Assembly: GCA_964035545.1 (NCBI GenBank)
Contig: OZ037765.1
Coordinates: forward strand, 13,138,698 to 13,202,697
Direction of reading: 5' to 3'
Source: Bugula neritina
Lineage: Eukaryota; Bryozoa; Gymnolaemata; Cheilostomatida; Bugulidae
DNA: 64,000 nucleotides
The notes under the pieces were generated by a model. It ran no database searches. It was given only the letters and a program-made list of their open reading frames with translations, and had not been told where the DNA came from. Both the position numbers and the translations under genes were made by a program. Shown here in pieces: positions 13,301-23,900 of this stretch (its first letter is position 1; each line of letters begins with the position of its first letter).

Positions 13301-14566
13301 ATTTTAAATATCACTTTACAGCTTTAGCAAATTGTAGTCGCCACGCAGTCTATATATAGAGATTAGGGCACTAATTAAGATATTATGTTGATTTTATTAT
13401 TTCCCACTAGATTTGTAATTTATTCATGTATATTTAAAACAAATTCTTTAGTTGTAGAAAAGATATTATCCAATAAAACTTGTGTATCTTATAAAACATA
13501 TCGCAACAGTAGATGTTGCTAAATAGTGTGTTCCAAGTGTTCTTTTAAAGGTCTTTTGCAATTTTAGTGCCATTAAAAAGCTTAAAGGTTGGTGCACATT
13601 GTTAATGCTATGCATATTTTCTCTAAAGGTCAGTGGGTCAAGTTAGGGAGTACGCTGGTCTAAATTTAAGCCCACTTTAAAAAACTACTTATTAAAAGTC
13701 AGTTGAAACATAATGCTGTAGAATTAAAATAGTTTGTGAACTATAATAGCAACATTATAATACAGTTGGTGTAAAAATAGTAGCAGCAGTAGCATAGTGA
13801 ACTAAAATAGCTATAACAATTTCTTACTGGGGCTGATGAAGACGTTCCATATGCTCTCAATTGGTCCCACGTAGCTACCAACATCCATGCTGCCGTATAT
13901 GTAGGGTCAGTAGTGTATCCGTTTCTTACTAATTGATCAAATAGATATAAGATATTATGATAGTATAATAAATCTGATTATTCCAAAACATGCTTCAGTC
14001 CCCTTAACTCAAATGGGGTAGGCTTAATAATTTTTATTAGGGTTTAGATTGAAAATATTCTGATTCCAACTCACAAATTATTTTTTTTAAGGATTACAAT
14101 TGTTTGGTCTTGACTTTTTATGAAAAACAAGATTACATTAATGTATTATTTTACTTATCATCAAATAGGCTGAACAATTAGGTTACGTTCTTAGTTAATA
14201 ACTTGCTTTCCATTGATGCAGCCTGCAAGAGAGCTGGGTCTGTGGTTTCTCTAGACCACACATTTCCACCATAATTTGGGTTTGCATCAGCCCAGTAAGG
14301 GCAGATCAAAGCTGTGTTTGCCGAAGAAGATGGCAATGGAAATGTCACAGGGGTGAATGCTGTGTAGGACTTGTTCATTGAAATAGCCCCATTGGTGCAT
14401 ACCTATGCATGTAGTACGTGTTTAGTATGCTTTCAGCTTCTAAAGTCTAAACTACACCTTTACTCAAATATACTTGGTTACTAAAAGATTTATAATATGT
14501 GTGTTTCTAGAAAGCAATAACTTAAAAAATTCTTGACACACCTTATCTATGCGATATTAAAAAAAA

Positions 14567-14645
<79 letters not shown>

Positions 14646-17600
14646 CTGTCATCTGCAGACTGTTTGAGGGTTGTATGCTCAAAGAATTTTGTTTTATAAT
14701 ACATTTTTTGTTAACATGTCTTGAACTAATTTTAGATTTCCGATCAGTCTGTAGATGATAGCTACGGTAAACATGAATATTATTTTAATACTGCATCAGA
14801 ATAATGTCGAGATTATTTAATTCGTTAAAAAACTCAAAAGCTATATATTTTTACTGTGAAATAAAAAGTAATGTCTTACATAGAGCGATGAATAGGTTTG
14901 TCCAAACATGGTGATCCGTTTGTTGTATTGGTTATGACAGTCATCATCAGCCACTGGTGCCGCAGCATCTCCAGCTGCTAAGCCATATGGATAAAGTGAT
15001 CCATCTGAATGAGTGTCAGAATTTTCAGACAAATTACCATGCATAAGCCATTTCAGTGTTTGCTATATTATATTATACTTTTCAACTTAAATTTATAAAG
15101 TTAAAATAAAACATTGCGTGGTCATTTTATAGAGAGGTATTCCTCAGTCAAAGTTGATATGTTGGTGAGTGATGATAACTTGTAATGGTATGGAGAAAAA
15201 TATGATTAGCTGTCTGCGACAAACTGATGTTGCAAAAATATAATTTTAAATTATTTGAATAGTCATCCTTACTAGCTTTTATTGTTTTAATTAATTGGCC
15301 ATTCAGTCAGTTCTTTTTTAAATAAATGCAGGTGAACATGGCAAAAATATATCAGTTATGTGAAGGAAATGTTTGAGGCTATGAGAAACTTTTCATGTTA
15401 TCCTCGAACATGCAGCTAGTTTACATGAATTTTTTCAGCAGAATATAACTATGTTAATTGTAACTTTTAGCTTAGAGTAGGTTTTAATTATTTTGATTTA
15501 CCTGTCATGATAAATTCAACTTAAGTGACCAGTTTTACCAGAAAAGTCTTAAACAACATATTAAGATTTATTTAACGTCAGCAAATTGTCAACAATGCTT
15601 GTTATTTTTTATCTTCTTTGTGCTGCTAATTGGGGAATACTTACTGTTAAATATTTAAACTAGTGGTAGTATTATTTATAATTTATTCATTTATGGTGCA
15701 TCTAAATAAAAATAGATCATGTTTGCTATAATTTTAAAGTTTATGATTATCTTATTTGTAAGCTATTAATAAATTAGAATAAAGAAACTATTGAAGCACA
15801 TTTAGAGCCATAAAGTGACTAAGATTTGAGAGATAAACTCAATCAATCATTAAAATAGTTTATTATTTTTTATTTAGAATAAAATTATTACCTTTGCAAA
15901 TATTCTAATCAGTAATATTCAATATTAAAGAAAAATATTGTGAAACAAATTATCCAATATAGTGTAAAAAAACCAGCTTGGTGTATACAGTTAAAATACT
16001 TTCCCCTGCTCAGTTTTGAACTTGAATTATGTTGCTGTCATTGCTATTTTCAGTAATGTTTATTAGTGTATGTTTCTAAGTGTATTGGCAATGCAAACTT
16101 TTAAAGGCTGGCCTTTTTTACCAGACTTGACAGAAAAGAACATTGCAAAATAATTAGACAGTAATTTCAGTTTCTACTATTTTAGAGCATTTATTTAACA
16201 AAACACACATAAGTCTACAGCACTTAAGTTGCGTAGATGAATCTCAAGCAATATTTCTATATAGGCTACTGGGATAAAAAAATTACTATCTATTTTATTT
16301 TTTTTTAATTAATTTAAAGATTATAGCATTTTTTGTGTGGAAGTGTTCTCAAAATAATTCTTAAAATATTTAATGTCAATTTTGAAACTATTCCTCGGCT
16401 TACCTGAAGTCTTCGTGCTGAAAAATGAAATAGCAATTATGATGGTCACTCTAGATACCTCCATGCTGCCGTTCTGTTCTCACTGTTCTGCTGATCTAGG
16501 TTGAGTAAAACTGTTGACTCTATTCTATTTTTATATGTCACGGGTTTAGCCTATCATATCAGTATTTTCTTATCATTTTCTGTATTGTTATAAGTCAGGG
16601 CATAGCCTATTTTCTTATTAGCCCATGTACATTGTTTTTTATTTCAATGTCGTGTACCAATCAAAATTCTTTTTTAAACCCATTTTTAGAATTTGCAGAA
16701 CCTTAAAAATTGATCTGAAGTTCTACATTGCAGTAGAAAATCCATGTTGTATCTCTGTATCACTTCAAAGTGTGGTTCACATAATACATGCAATGGTTGT
16801 ACAGTGTGATTGCATAAGATTTAAATGTTTCCCATAATATTATTTTGTTACCGATCATAATTATCAAGACTTGCAAATAACAGAGACATTTAATAAAAGA
16901 TGTGCTTATATTTTAGCCAACTTCACGTTTCAATTAGTCCCTAAATGTACATCTTGGAGCTTTTTATTTTTACTGATACTTTGGTTAAAAAATTTGAAAA
17001 GTATCATGGTGAAAATGTCACAAGTTGATATGTTTTGTATACAAAGGCTTAGGTAGATTTCTTATATAAGATCAAAATAAGCGCATGGCGCCTGCCACCT
17101 GTCTAATAATTTGCCATTACAACGTAATGTTTTTATTCAAATCTTTCATTTTGCATGTTTACATAATCAGTCTTAAATTTAATTTTGTTCAATATAATTT
17201 CTTTAAGTTTTTTAATCTGCTATGAATAAATATCAACACTTAAATTAATACTAATCAAATATCATTATCTGCTATTTATAAAAATTGTTTTTCTATTGTA
17301 TGCTACTAATTGTATTCGTTATCTTGCTTTGTATTAGTTGTGACTTATGTGTGGGAAAACAATATGTATATAAATACATGCCCTGTTTTGTATTCTATTG
17401 TATAATTGATAGAGACTAGACTTATTAAGTTACCCCCTGTGAGTGTTGAGCAATTATTCTATAGCCATTCTATTTGTAGAGAGATTAATGATAATGTTTT
17501 TAAGAATGTTTTCAAAGTTGTCATATGCTTTGTAGTGTGTTTGTAAAATGATAATATTGTAATAGTAGCTTCAGTATACACTTTGTAATGTCCTTTAACC

Positions 17601-20600
17601 ATTAGAATTACTTGAGCAAATGATAGGACTTGGGGGTGGAAACTAGGACATCTATTGAGATCATGTAAAGATTTTCAAAAAGTTTTGATTATTTTGGTCA
17701 CATATTCCAAATAATATAAGTACCTTTATAACATGTGCATTTCTCAAATTCCTTCAATTGTATAATTTCAGTGGAAACAGCTAATGAAGGCGCAGAAGAC
17801 TCTAAGTTGATGGCACATATAGCTTATATTGGAAGGAAAAAAGTTCAGGAAGTTAAAACAGATGCGGTTTATTTCAGTCCATCGGAATTTGCGCAGAAGC
17901 TTGTATGTTCCTAACTACTTACTCTAATTTCTATATTGCAAAACATTTTTAATATCAGTTTGGCATGTAATAACTTTTATATCGACTTTCTGTTAAATGA
18001 AAAAAACAATTTCATTTTGTAATGCGGGTAACCTGTTCAATTACTCTAACACCCAATATATATACGTTGTAAAGTACATGTAATTTATATTTGTGCTATT
18101 TTTCTTAGAGCAATATACTTTGTTTTCTTGTATATAAATTATATATGTTGATGAATTATAATATCATAAACGCATAAAATGTTTCATCTTTACAGTCGGA
18201 CTACACACTGCAAGGAGAAGAAGGTGTGTTACAGTCAGAACATTGGACCATGCTTGGTAAAGCTGTGCAGAACTTCTTTAAACGACCGCCAACTTGTACA
18301 TTTCTGTAAATATCTATAAAAAAAAACTCAAGTGGGTTTATAGTCTTCATCCCTAGGGGAACCATTTATAGAAAAGGGTTTTAAAGCAGGCTAAGGACAT
18401 GTTTTCTATTGCGGTAAAGGAGCAATTATGACTCTTCTTAACACCACCCAAGGCTTTCACTGGGATTCAAGCCACTGTCATCTTGTTAACTAGGCCAGCC
18501 CTCTAACTCCTAGACATGCTGTAAATATATATGCCACTGCATGTGTAGTAGACTACATGTGTACCACTCAAACTGAGTTTTATAGAGTTTTTTTAATTGT
18601 TTAATGACGCAGTTTCAAGAGTAGCTGGAATGCTTGTATCACAATATTGGCACATATCTCAGCTCTAGCCGTTGGCCTAAATTAACTTTGTTTATGGGGA
18701 CAATCTGATGTTTTACTTAAGTGCATGTTTTTGTACATAGGTTAGGGTGTGTGCTCTAATATTGCAATAATAATGACAGGTTTTTACTGCTGCCAGTGTT
18801 TTTTCTTACAATATGCTGTGGGTTGGCTGAATAAAGTTGTCGTAGTATGTAGAATACTTACTACAATAGATGGATAATAAAAGTTTTAAAGGCATACATA
18901 GTTATGTAGTTTAATAATGTAATATTTTCAATTTGTGTGTTCTCAATATATGTTGTAGTTTAGGTTCATTTGCTAAAGAAGCACAGCAAAAAAAGGAAAG
19001 AGTGAAACGAGTGAGAGTAGAAAAAGATGATAACAGCAAAGATAAATCTACCGCTGTTAAAAAGGTATAGATAAACATACTACAAATTTCAAAAATGGCT
19101 TTGGGTTGAAAAGTATTATGAAAATGGTGGATAAATCTTGGATAAACAAAAAAGGGTGATTGAGTGAAGGGGAAATTGTTATGTTAAATTCTTGTTGTGC
19201 AACAAATAATTGTTTTTTTTGGAAATTGGCTTTTCAAAGAAAGTCTTCCGAAACCATCTCTAAACCAACTTGAGTAAATGAAAACCATAAGGACAGGGTG
19301 GGAGCAGTTGCTGTTAATGTTTCTTACTATTACATTATATTGCTATAAATTTGCTTTTGTAGGGGTTATCAGTGTATAATCAATTTAGCACATTGTTGGT
19401 AATCTAAATCAACTTCACAATGCAGTTACGTGATAATAGATAACTATATTTATAGAAAAGATACAACAGTAAAACTTTACATTTACTCTGACAATTCACA
19501 ACAACTTAGTCAAGTCTTTACAGTTCGCCTGCCTACTAACAACTGCGCGGGAAGCCACTGTCCTCAATAACATAGTCCAAGTCTATTTCTATTGGAGGGT
19601 TCATCATGATTGGGCCATCTCTTCGTGTACACAATGACCTAACAGTTTACTTAGAAGGAAAATAACAACTTTCCCCTTTTTCTATTATGAGAGTAATCTC
19701 GTGAGCCACCACAATATTCACATTTTAAAGTTTTGTAACTTAAAAGTTTAGTAATTCTATTTAACCAAGTTTGCTAAACTTATGTGAAACTTCAATCCTA
19801 ATGACTAGTTATTCTGCTCTTCTTCTCTGTTTGTCTTGTAAAGTGACTCTAGTTTTCCTTTATTCACAGATTGCTAATGATGATGAAACTCTGGAAACAA
19901 CAGCACATGATGTCAGCAAAAGAGTGCTGCCTCAACTCATTAAGCTGTGTGATCACTCTAGTTAGTAAAATATGATATTATATACAAGAAACATCATGGG
20001 TGACCTTGTAATTTGCACTCAACAGTTTTCTACCATTCAATCTTTTTCTGTCATTAGAAAGTTGGAGGCCTGTTTGAATTTTGTCCATCAGAAAAAAGTT
20101 CTATAGTATTGGGCAAGAAAGGTGTTTCATAAATACATGTGAGGATGAGTGATGGATTTTAGAAATTTTGATATCCCGGAATTGTGAAATGTATTTTTAA
20201 AATTTAAACGGAATTGCTGTTTCAAATCAGTAGGATTTAGCTTTCTAGTGATGCAAAAAGTACTTTAAACTATAAAATATGCAATAATTATTGGAGTATT
20301 GATTATAAAGTATGTGAATTTTTGCCAGTTTTTGAGTTTGCAATGTGTTCCACAGAGGGGCCTATAGACTACTACGAATTTGTTGTTGATCCTGACTCAT
20401 TTGGGAGAACTGTAGAAAACATGTTCCACGTATCTTTCCTTATAAGGGTAAGTTTATTGTATTGTGTAGCAGTTTTATTTCGCCCTACAGTGTTCAGTTC
20501 ATTACTAGTGCATCATGTTGAAAGTATTTTTGCAGGATGGGTTGGCAGAGATAAGCCTTGATAGTGATCATTTGCCGGTGATTAGGCCCACAAAATATGG

Positions 20601-20748
20601 CCGCAGTGGCACACTTGAGGGACGGGAAAAGGAACTTCTTGAACTTCCACGGCACCAGGTTGTCAACTATATCACCATCCAGCAATGGAGAGAACTTATT
20701 GAAACATTCAAAATTAAAAAGGCTAGAATCCCACCAAGAAAATCTTAA
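10320..20748 (+). CDS. NSMCE4: NSE4 / NSMCE4, kleisin subunit of the SMC5/6 complex (8 coding exons)
   Basis: Coding exons: 10320-10377, 10924-11004, 17772-17902, 18196-18305, 18959-19064, 19870-19960, 20329-20447, 20536-20748; together 909 nt, 302 aa, with frame kept across all seven GT-AG introns. NSE4 is the kleisin that bridges the SMC5 and SMC6 heads and works with NSE1/NSE3 in DNA repair and replication-fork maintenance in the nucleus. The N-terminal kleisin helix region lies in exons 3-4 ([19 protein letters not shown], then [10 protein letters not shown]). A basic linker is in exon 5. The Nse4 C-terminal domain spans exons 7-8, with [32 protein letters not shown] and LPVIRPT. The protein is shorter than human NSMCE4A (385 aa), mostly at the N terminus. 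Intron 2 (6.8 kb) contains a complete antisense gene. An AATAAA lies at 20801. Fragments of exons 7 and 8 are repeated further downstream in the duplicated array. Confidence 0.93.
11740..16464 (-). CDS. NIDO-domain single-pass membrane protein, copy 1 (nested in NSE4 intron 2)
   Basis: Exons on the minus strand: 16464-16404, 15004-14880, 14402-14207, 13928-13828, 13239-13126, 12773-12611, 11987-11740; 1008 nt, 335 aa, intron phases 1,0,1,0,0,1. A signal peptide (residues 1-20, hydrophobic TIIIAISFF) is followed by [11 protein letters not shown] and a nidogen-like (NIDO) domain: [99 protein letters not shown] short Thr/Ser-rich stalk (about 254-299), one transmembrane helix (about 300-323) and a basic 12-residue tail [12 protein letters not shown] complete it. 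Unlike copies 2-5 it has no hexapeptide mucin expansion, so it may represent the ancestral form. Exon 3 ends at a GC-AG intron. The gene lies wholly inside an NSE4 intron on the opposite strand. NIDO occurs in nidogen, mucin-4, tectorin and SNED1; the function of this protein is unknown. Confidence 0.87.
12180..12389 (-). mobile_element. hAT-like MITE, shorter copy, inside a SINE head
   Basis: The segment is the reverse-oriented, internally shortened relative of the element at 44723-45063. Shared pieces include the CTAACCTTTTCAGA end, GGGCCACTGAAAGGGAA, the TGTGAAAAATAATTTTAG stretch, and the GGCCACTGTTGGACAGC end. It is flanked by TGGTCTAA (12172-12179) and TGGTCTAG (12390-12397), a 7-of-8 match expected for a hAT target-site duplication that falls in the 5' head of a SINE. 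Located in intron 6 of NIDO copy 1. Confidence 0.65.
12390..12585 (+). repeat. tRNA-derived SINE-like repeat (family S1, copy a)
   Basis: Starts TGGTCTAGAGGTTAGAGTGCT (A-box-like) and runs through GAGGTCATGAGTT (degenerate B-box), AAAGGCCATTGGTAATGTTAGG and a terminal GACTATAAAATTGTGTGAGTT. It matches the copies at 24375-24585 (+) and 18325-18520 (-) over most of its length. Confidence 0.7.
14205..14206 (-). other. GC splice donor of NIDO copy 1 intron 3
   Basis: Exon 3 reads ...ATGGAAA followed by GCAAGT. Using GC as donor with the acceptor at 13929-13930 gives a phase-1 junction and the peptide M-E-I-R-N-G-Y, which aligns with Q-D-I-R-D-A-Y at the same junction in copy 2. The nearest GT would be in the wrong phase for this acceptor. 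Confidence 0.7.
14520..14821. repeat. MITE-like inverted repeat M1, copy 2, with an internal (TA)n expansion
   Basis: The left end AAATTCTTGACACAC and the following TATGC-ATATTAAAA match the M1 copy at 9581. AGCTGTCATCTGCAGACTGT, TGTATGCTCAAAGAATTTTG and the right arm GTAGATGATAGCTA also match. The central left arm has expanded into the (TA)n tract. The copy lies in intron 2 of NIDO copy 1. Confidence 0.6.
14567..14643. repeat. (TA)n microsatellite
   Basis: About 75 bp of almost pure TA dinucleotide, embedded in the M1 MITE arm. Perfect TA tracts of this length can form cruciforms and are likely length-polymorphic. Confidence 0.95.
16465..17771 (+). other. Remainder of NSE4 intron 2; putative promoter side of NIDO copy 1
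   Basis: No coding or RNA gene recognised. Since NIDO copy 1 starts at 16464 on the minus strand, its promoter should lie in the first few hundred bases here, inside the NSE4 intron; no core element could be assigned. Confidence 0.35.
18325..18520 (-). repeat. tRNA-derived SINE-like repeat (family S1, copy c)
   Basis: On the minus strand it reads GTCTAGGAGTTAGAGGGCTG...AGTGGCTTGAATCCC...GACTATAAACCCACTTGAG, matching the S1 copies at 12390 and 24375. It starts only about 20 bp after the 5' splice site of NSE4 intron 4. Confidence 0.65.
19495..19735. repeat. Possible solo-LTR-like repeat, related to 25453-25733
   Basis: A higher-GC block in NSE4 intron 5 ending in GTGAGCCACCACAATATT. The same end (CGAGCCACCACAATATT) closes a block at 25733, and both blocks contain a CTGTCCTCAA/CTATCCTCAA segment in the middle. 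Boundaries and class are uncertain. Confidence 0.3.
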
Positions 20749-20787
20749 TATCGTGATGTAAATAATTTTGTGTACAGATATATATAT

Positions 20788-20793
20788 TTTATT
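20788..20793 (-). terminator. Candidate polyadenylation signal of NIDO-mucin copy 2
   Basis: TTTATT on the plus strand is AATAAA on the minus strand, 135 bp past the copy 2 stop. An ATTAAA variant also lies at about 20834. Use of the AATAAA would make the copy 2 and NSE4 3' UTRs overlap. Confidence 0.45.
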
Positions 20794-20800
20794 TACTGTA

Positions 20801-20806
20801 AATAAA
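20801..20806 (+). terminator. Polyadenylation signal of NSE4
   Basis: AATAAA lies 53 bp after the TAA stop of NSE4 and is followed by a T-rich stretch. Confidence 0.6.
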
Positions 20807-20927
20807 AATATTTTTTACATATATTAACCTGTTTAATTTTGGAAGTAAATAGTATATAAGCCCCAAATACAGTTCAATTTGCCAATTAGTCAATCAGTTT
20901 GTTGATTGTTAATTAGGTTGTCTAAAT

Positions 20928-23900
20928 TTATACTGTAGATTCTGGAATCACTGAAAATTTTCGGACAACATTTGCAGCATGATTAATAGCTTGAAATTTT
21001 TCTTTTTTCTTTCTTGCGAACACTAAAATTATAAGCAGAGCTAATAGACCTACGAGTTGACCGACAGTTACACCGATTATCACGTTGGTATTGTCAATAA
21101 CTGGATGCAATTTTCTCAAAGTTGCAAAAACAACATCAACTGGAATTTTGGAAGAATTGTATTGTGTTGGCTGTGTGTCTAATGTTGTTTGCCATCTATT
21201 GGATGATGCTGGCCTTCCACTCCACGATGTTGGCTGTCCATTAGATGTTGAATGTCCAATTAGCAATGTTGAATGTGTTTTGAGCATGGTGTATCTTTTT
21301 AATGTTGTCTGCTCATTGACAGTTATCTGTCCATTTGAAGTTGTCTGCCCATTCAAAGTTGTTTTCCCACTTGAAAGTGGCTGCTTATTCACAGTTGTTG
21401 GTCTATACCATAATGGTTGCCCATTCACAATTGTCTGCCCATTCAAAGTTGTCTGCCCATCCGAAGTTGTTTGCTCATTTAGGGTTGTTTGTCCATTCAA
21501 AGTTGTCTGCCCATGTACTGTTGTCTGCCCATTCAGAGTTCTTTTCCCATTCAAATTTGCTTGACCATTTATTGTCATCTGCCCATTCAAAGTTGTCTGT
21601 CCATTCAATGGTGGCTGCCCATTTACAGTTGGCTGCCCATTTGAAGCTGTCTGCCTATTTAAAGTTGTTTGCTCATTTGAAGGTGTTTGTCCATTCAAAG
21701 TTGTCTGCGCATTTAATGTTGTCTGCCCATTCGAAGTTATCTGTCCATTCAATGATGGCTGCCCATTCACAGTTATCTGCCCATTCGAAGGTATCTGCCC
21801 ATTCACAGTTGGCTGCCCATTTGAAGTTGTCTGCCTATTTAAAGTTTGCTCATTTGAAAGTGGCTGCCCATTCACAGTTGTCTGCCCAATCGAAGTTTCT
21901 GACCCATTCAGAGTTGTCTGCCCACTCAGAGTTGTTTGTGCATTCAAAGTTGTCTGACCGTTCAAAGTTTTCTGCCCATTCAAAGTTGTTTTCCCACTTG
22001 AAAGTGGCTGCCTATTCACAGTTGTTGGTCTATACCATAATGGTTGCCCATTCACAATTGTCTGCCCATTCAGAGTTGTCTGCCCATCCGAAGTTGTTTG
22101 CTCATTTAGGGTTGTTTGTCCATTCAAAGTTGTCTGCCCGTGTACTGTTGTCTGCTCATTCAGAGTTCTTTTCCCATTCAAATTTGCTTGACCATTTATT
22201 GTCATCTGCCCATTCAAAGTTGTCTGTCCATTCAATGGTGGCTGCCCATTTACAGTTGGCTGCCCATTTAAAGCTGTCTGCCTATTTAAAGTTGTTTGCT
22301 CATTTGAAGGTGTTTGTCCATTCAAAGTTGTCTGTGCATTTAATGTTGTCTGCCCATTCGAAGTTATCTGTCCATTCAATGATGGCTGCCCATTCACAGT
22401 TATCTGCCCATTCGAAGGTATCTGCCCATTCACAGTTGGCTGCCCATTTGAAGTTGTCTGCCTATTTAAAGTTTGCTCATTTGAAGGTGGCTGCCCATTC
22501 ACAGTTGTCTGCCCAATCGGAGTTTCTGGCCCATTCAGAGTTGTCTGCCCACTCAGAGTTGCTTGTGCATTCAAAGTTGTCTGCCCATTCAGAGTTGTCT
22601 GCCCATTCAAAGTTGTCTGACCGTTCAAAAGTTTCTGCTCATTCAAAGTTGTCTGTGCATTTAAAGGTGTTTGAGCATTCAAAGTTGTCTGCCCATTCGA
22701 AGCTGTCTGTCCATTCAAAGTTGTCTGTCCATTCAATGGTGCATGCATATTCAAAGTTGACTTTCCATTTAAAATTTGCTGTGTATTTGAATCTACTTGT
22801 ACTTTTGATGTCACTGGCTGTCTATTTAATGCTGTTGTCAGATGCAAACTAAGAGGTGTTGTAGTGAACAGGTTGCTTGTTGCTGTTGAAGTTTGTATAA
22901 TGTTTAATGGTGCAGTTGGTTGCTCACTTGTTATAAAAGAGGCAGCTGGGGATGAAGATGGTTTATCTAGTGAACAACAATAAACAACATCACTCTTCAA
23001 TAGTATTGTGATCATTACAACACATTTCACAATCTGCTGTTTCACTTATTACTTAATTACTAGTCATGCATTTTATTCACTTTTATCACCATTAATTATA
23101 TTATAGCTTTTTGGCATATGATTTATTCAAACTTTTGAAATGGCTATGTTTAGTTGATCTTTTTTTAATATGTTGAGGTGAATGCAAGGTAATACCTGGA
23201 AGCACAATCCCTGTAATATTTGAGCCGGCCTCTCCAAGCTTAAAAATCATTTTTCCTGGTACACCCACATTGCTGTCTGTTACTATGTCAATTATTGCTG
23301 GTGTCCTGGATTGTGGTGTTGCATAAAAGTTTCTTCCGTCACCAGAATCAAATCCCACCTAAAAATATTTTTTTATTTTAACAGACAGTTAAGATTATGT
23401 TTTAGTTGTACATAACATTGATCCTAGTAGACAATAATAGCTTGAAGAATAATTAATTCTTGATTTAATGTGAGCAGGCTGAATACCAAACAAAATTTCA
23501 AGAAAAATAGTAATTATAAAAAACCCAAAACTATTATAACAAAATAATTCTTTGTATATTAGACTTGTTATAGAACATTACCAGAACTATAAACTTGCTC
23601 TTAAATTGCATGCTTTTTGTTTGTCAAAAACAAAAATTGTAGACTCCTATATTATAAGCATTGCAGTGTTATTTTAAAAAATATGGGTAACCCTCTTACT
23701 GTTTCACTTTGATTCAGCTACAGTAAGTTTACTCTTTGTACATGCAAATGCAGTTAATGTGAATTTAGTCACCTGCGCTGGTTTTGACCTTGCTACAGAT
23801 CCTTTAAGCCATTGTATCTCTTGATAGTTGAACATGGCAAATGTCTGGATACCATTTGATGCAATTATTGCTTGGAAGGTGTTGCCCTGATATGAAAAAA

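Noticed and set aside
21240-22760. CRISPR-like array
   Set aside because: The periodic units are contiguous 18-bp coding repeats without spacers, in an animal gene.
21335-22852. 505-codon open frame on the plus strand opposite the copy 2 stalk (and smaller ones at 21085, 30582, 31498)
   Set aside because: An 18-bp coding minisatellite keeps all in-phase frames open. The frame gives H-S-K-L-S-A repeats with no start context or splice signals; it is a shadow of the mucin exon.
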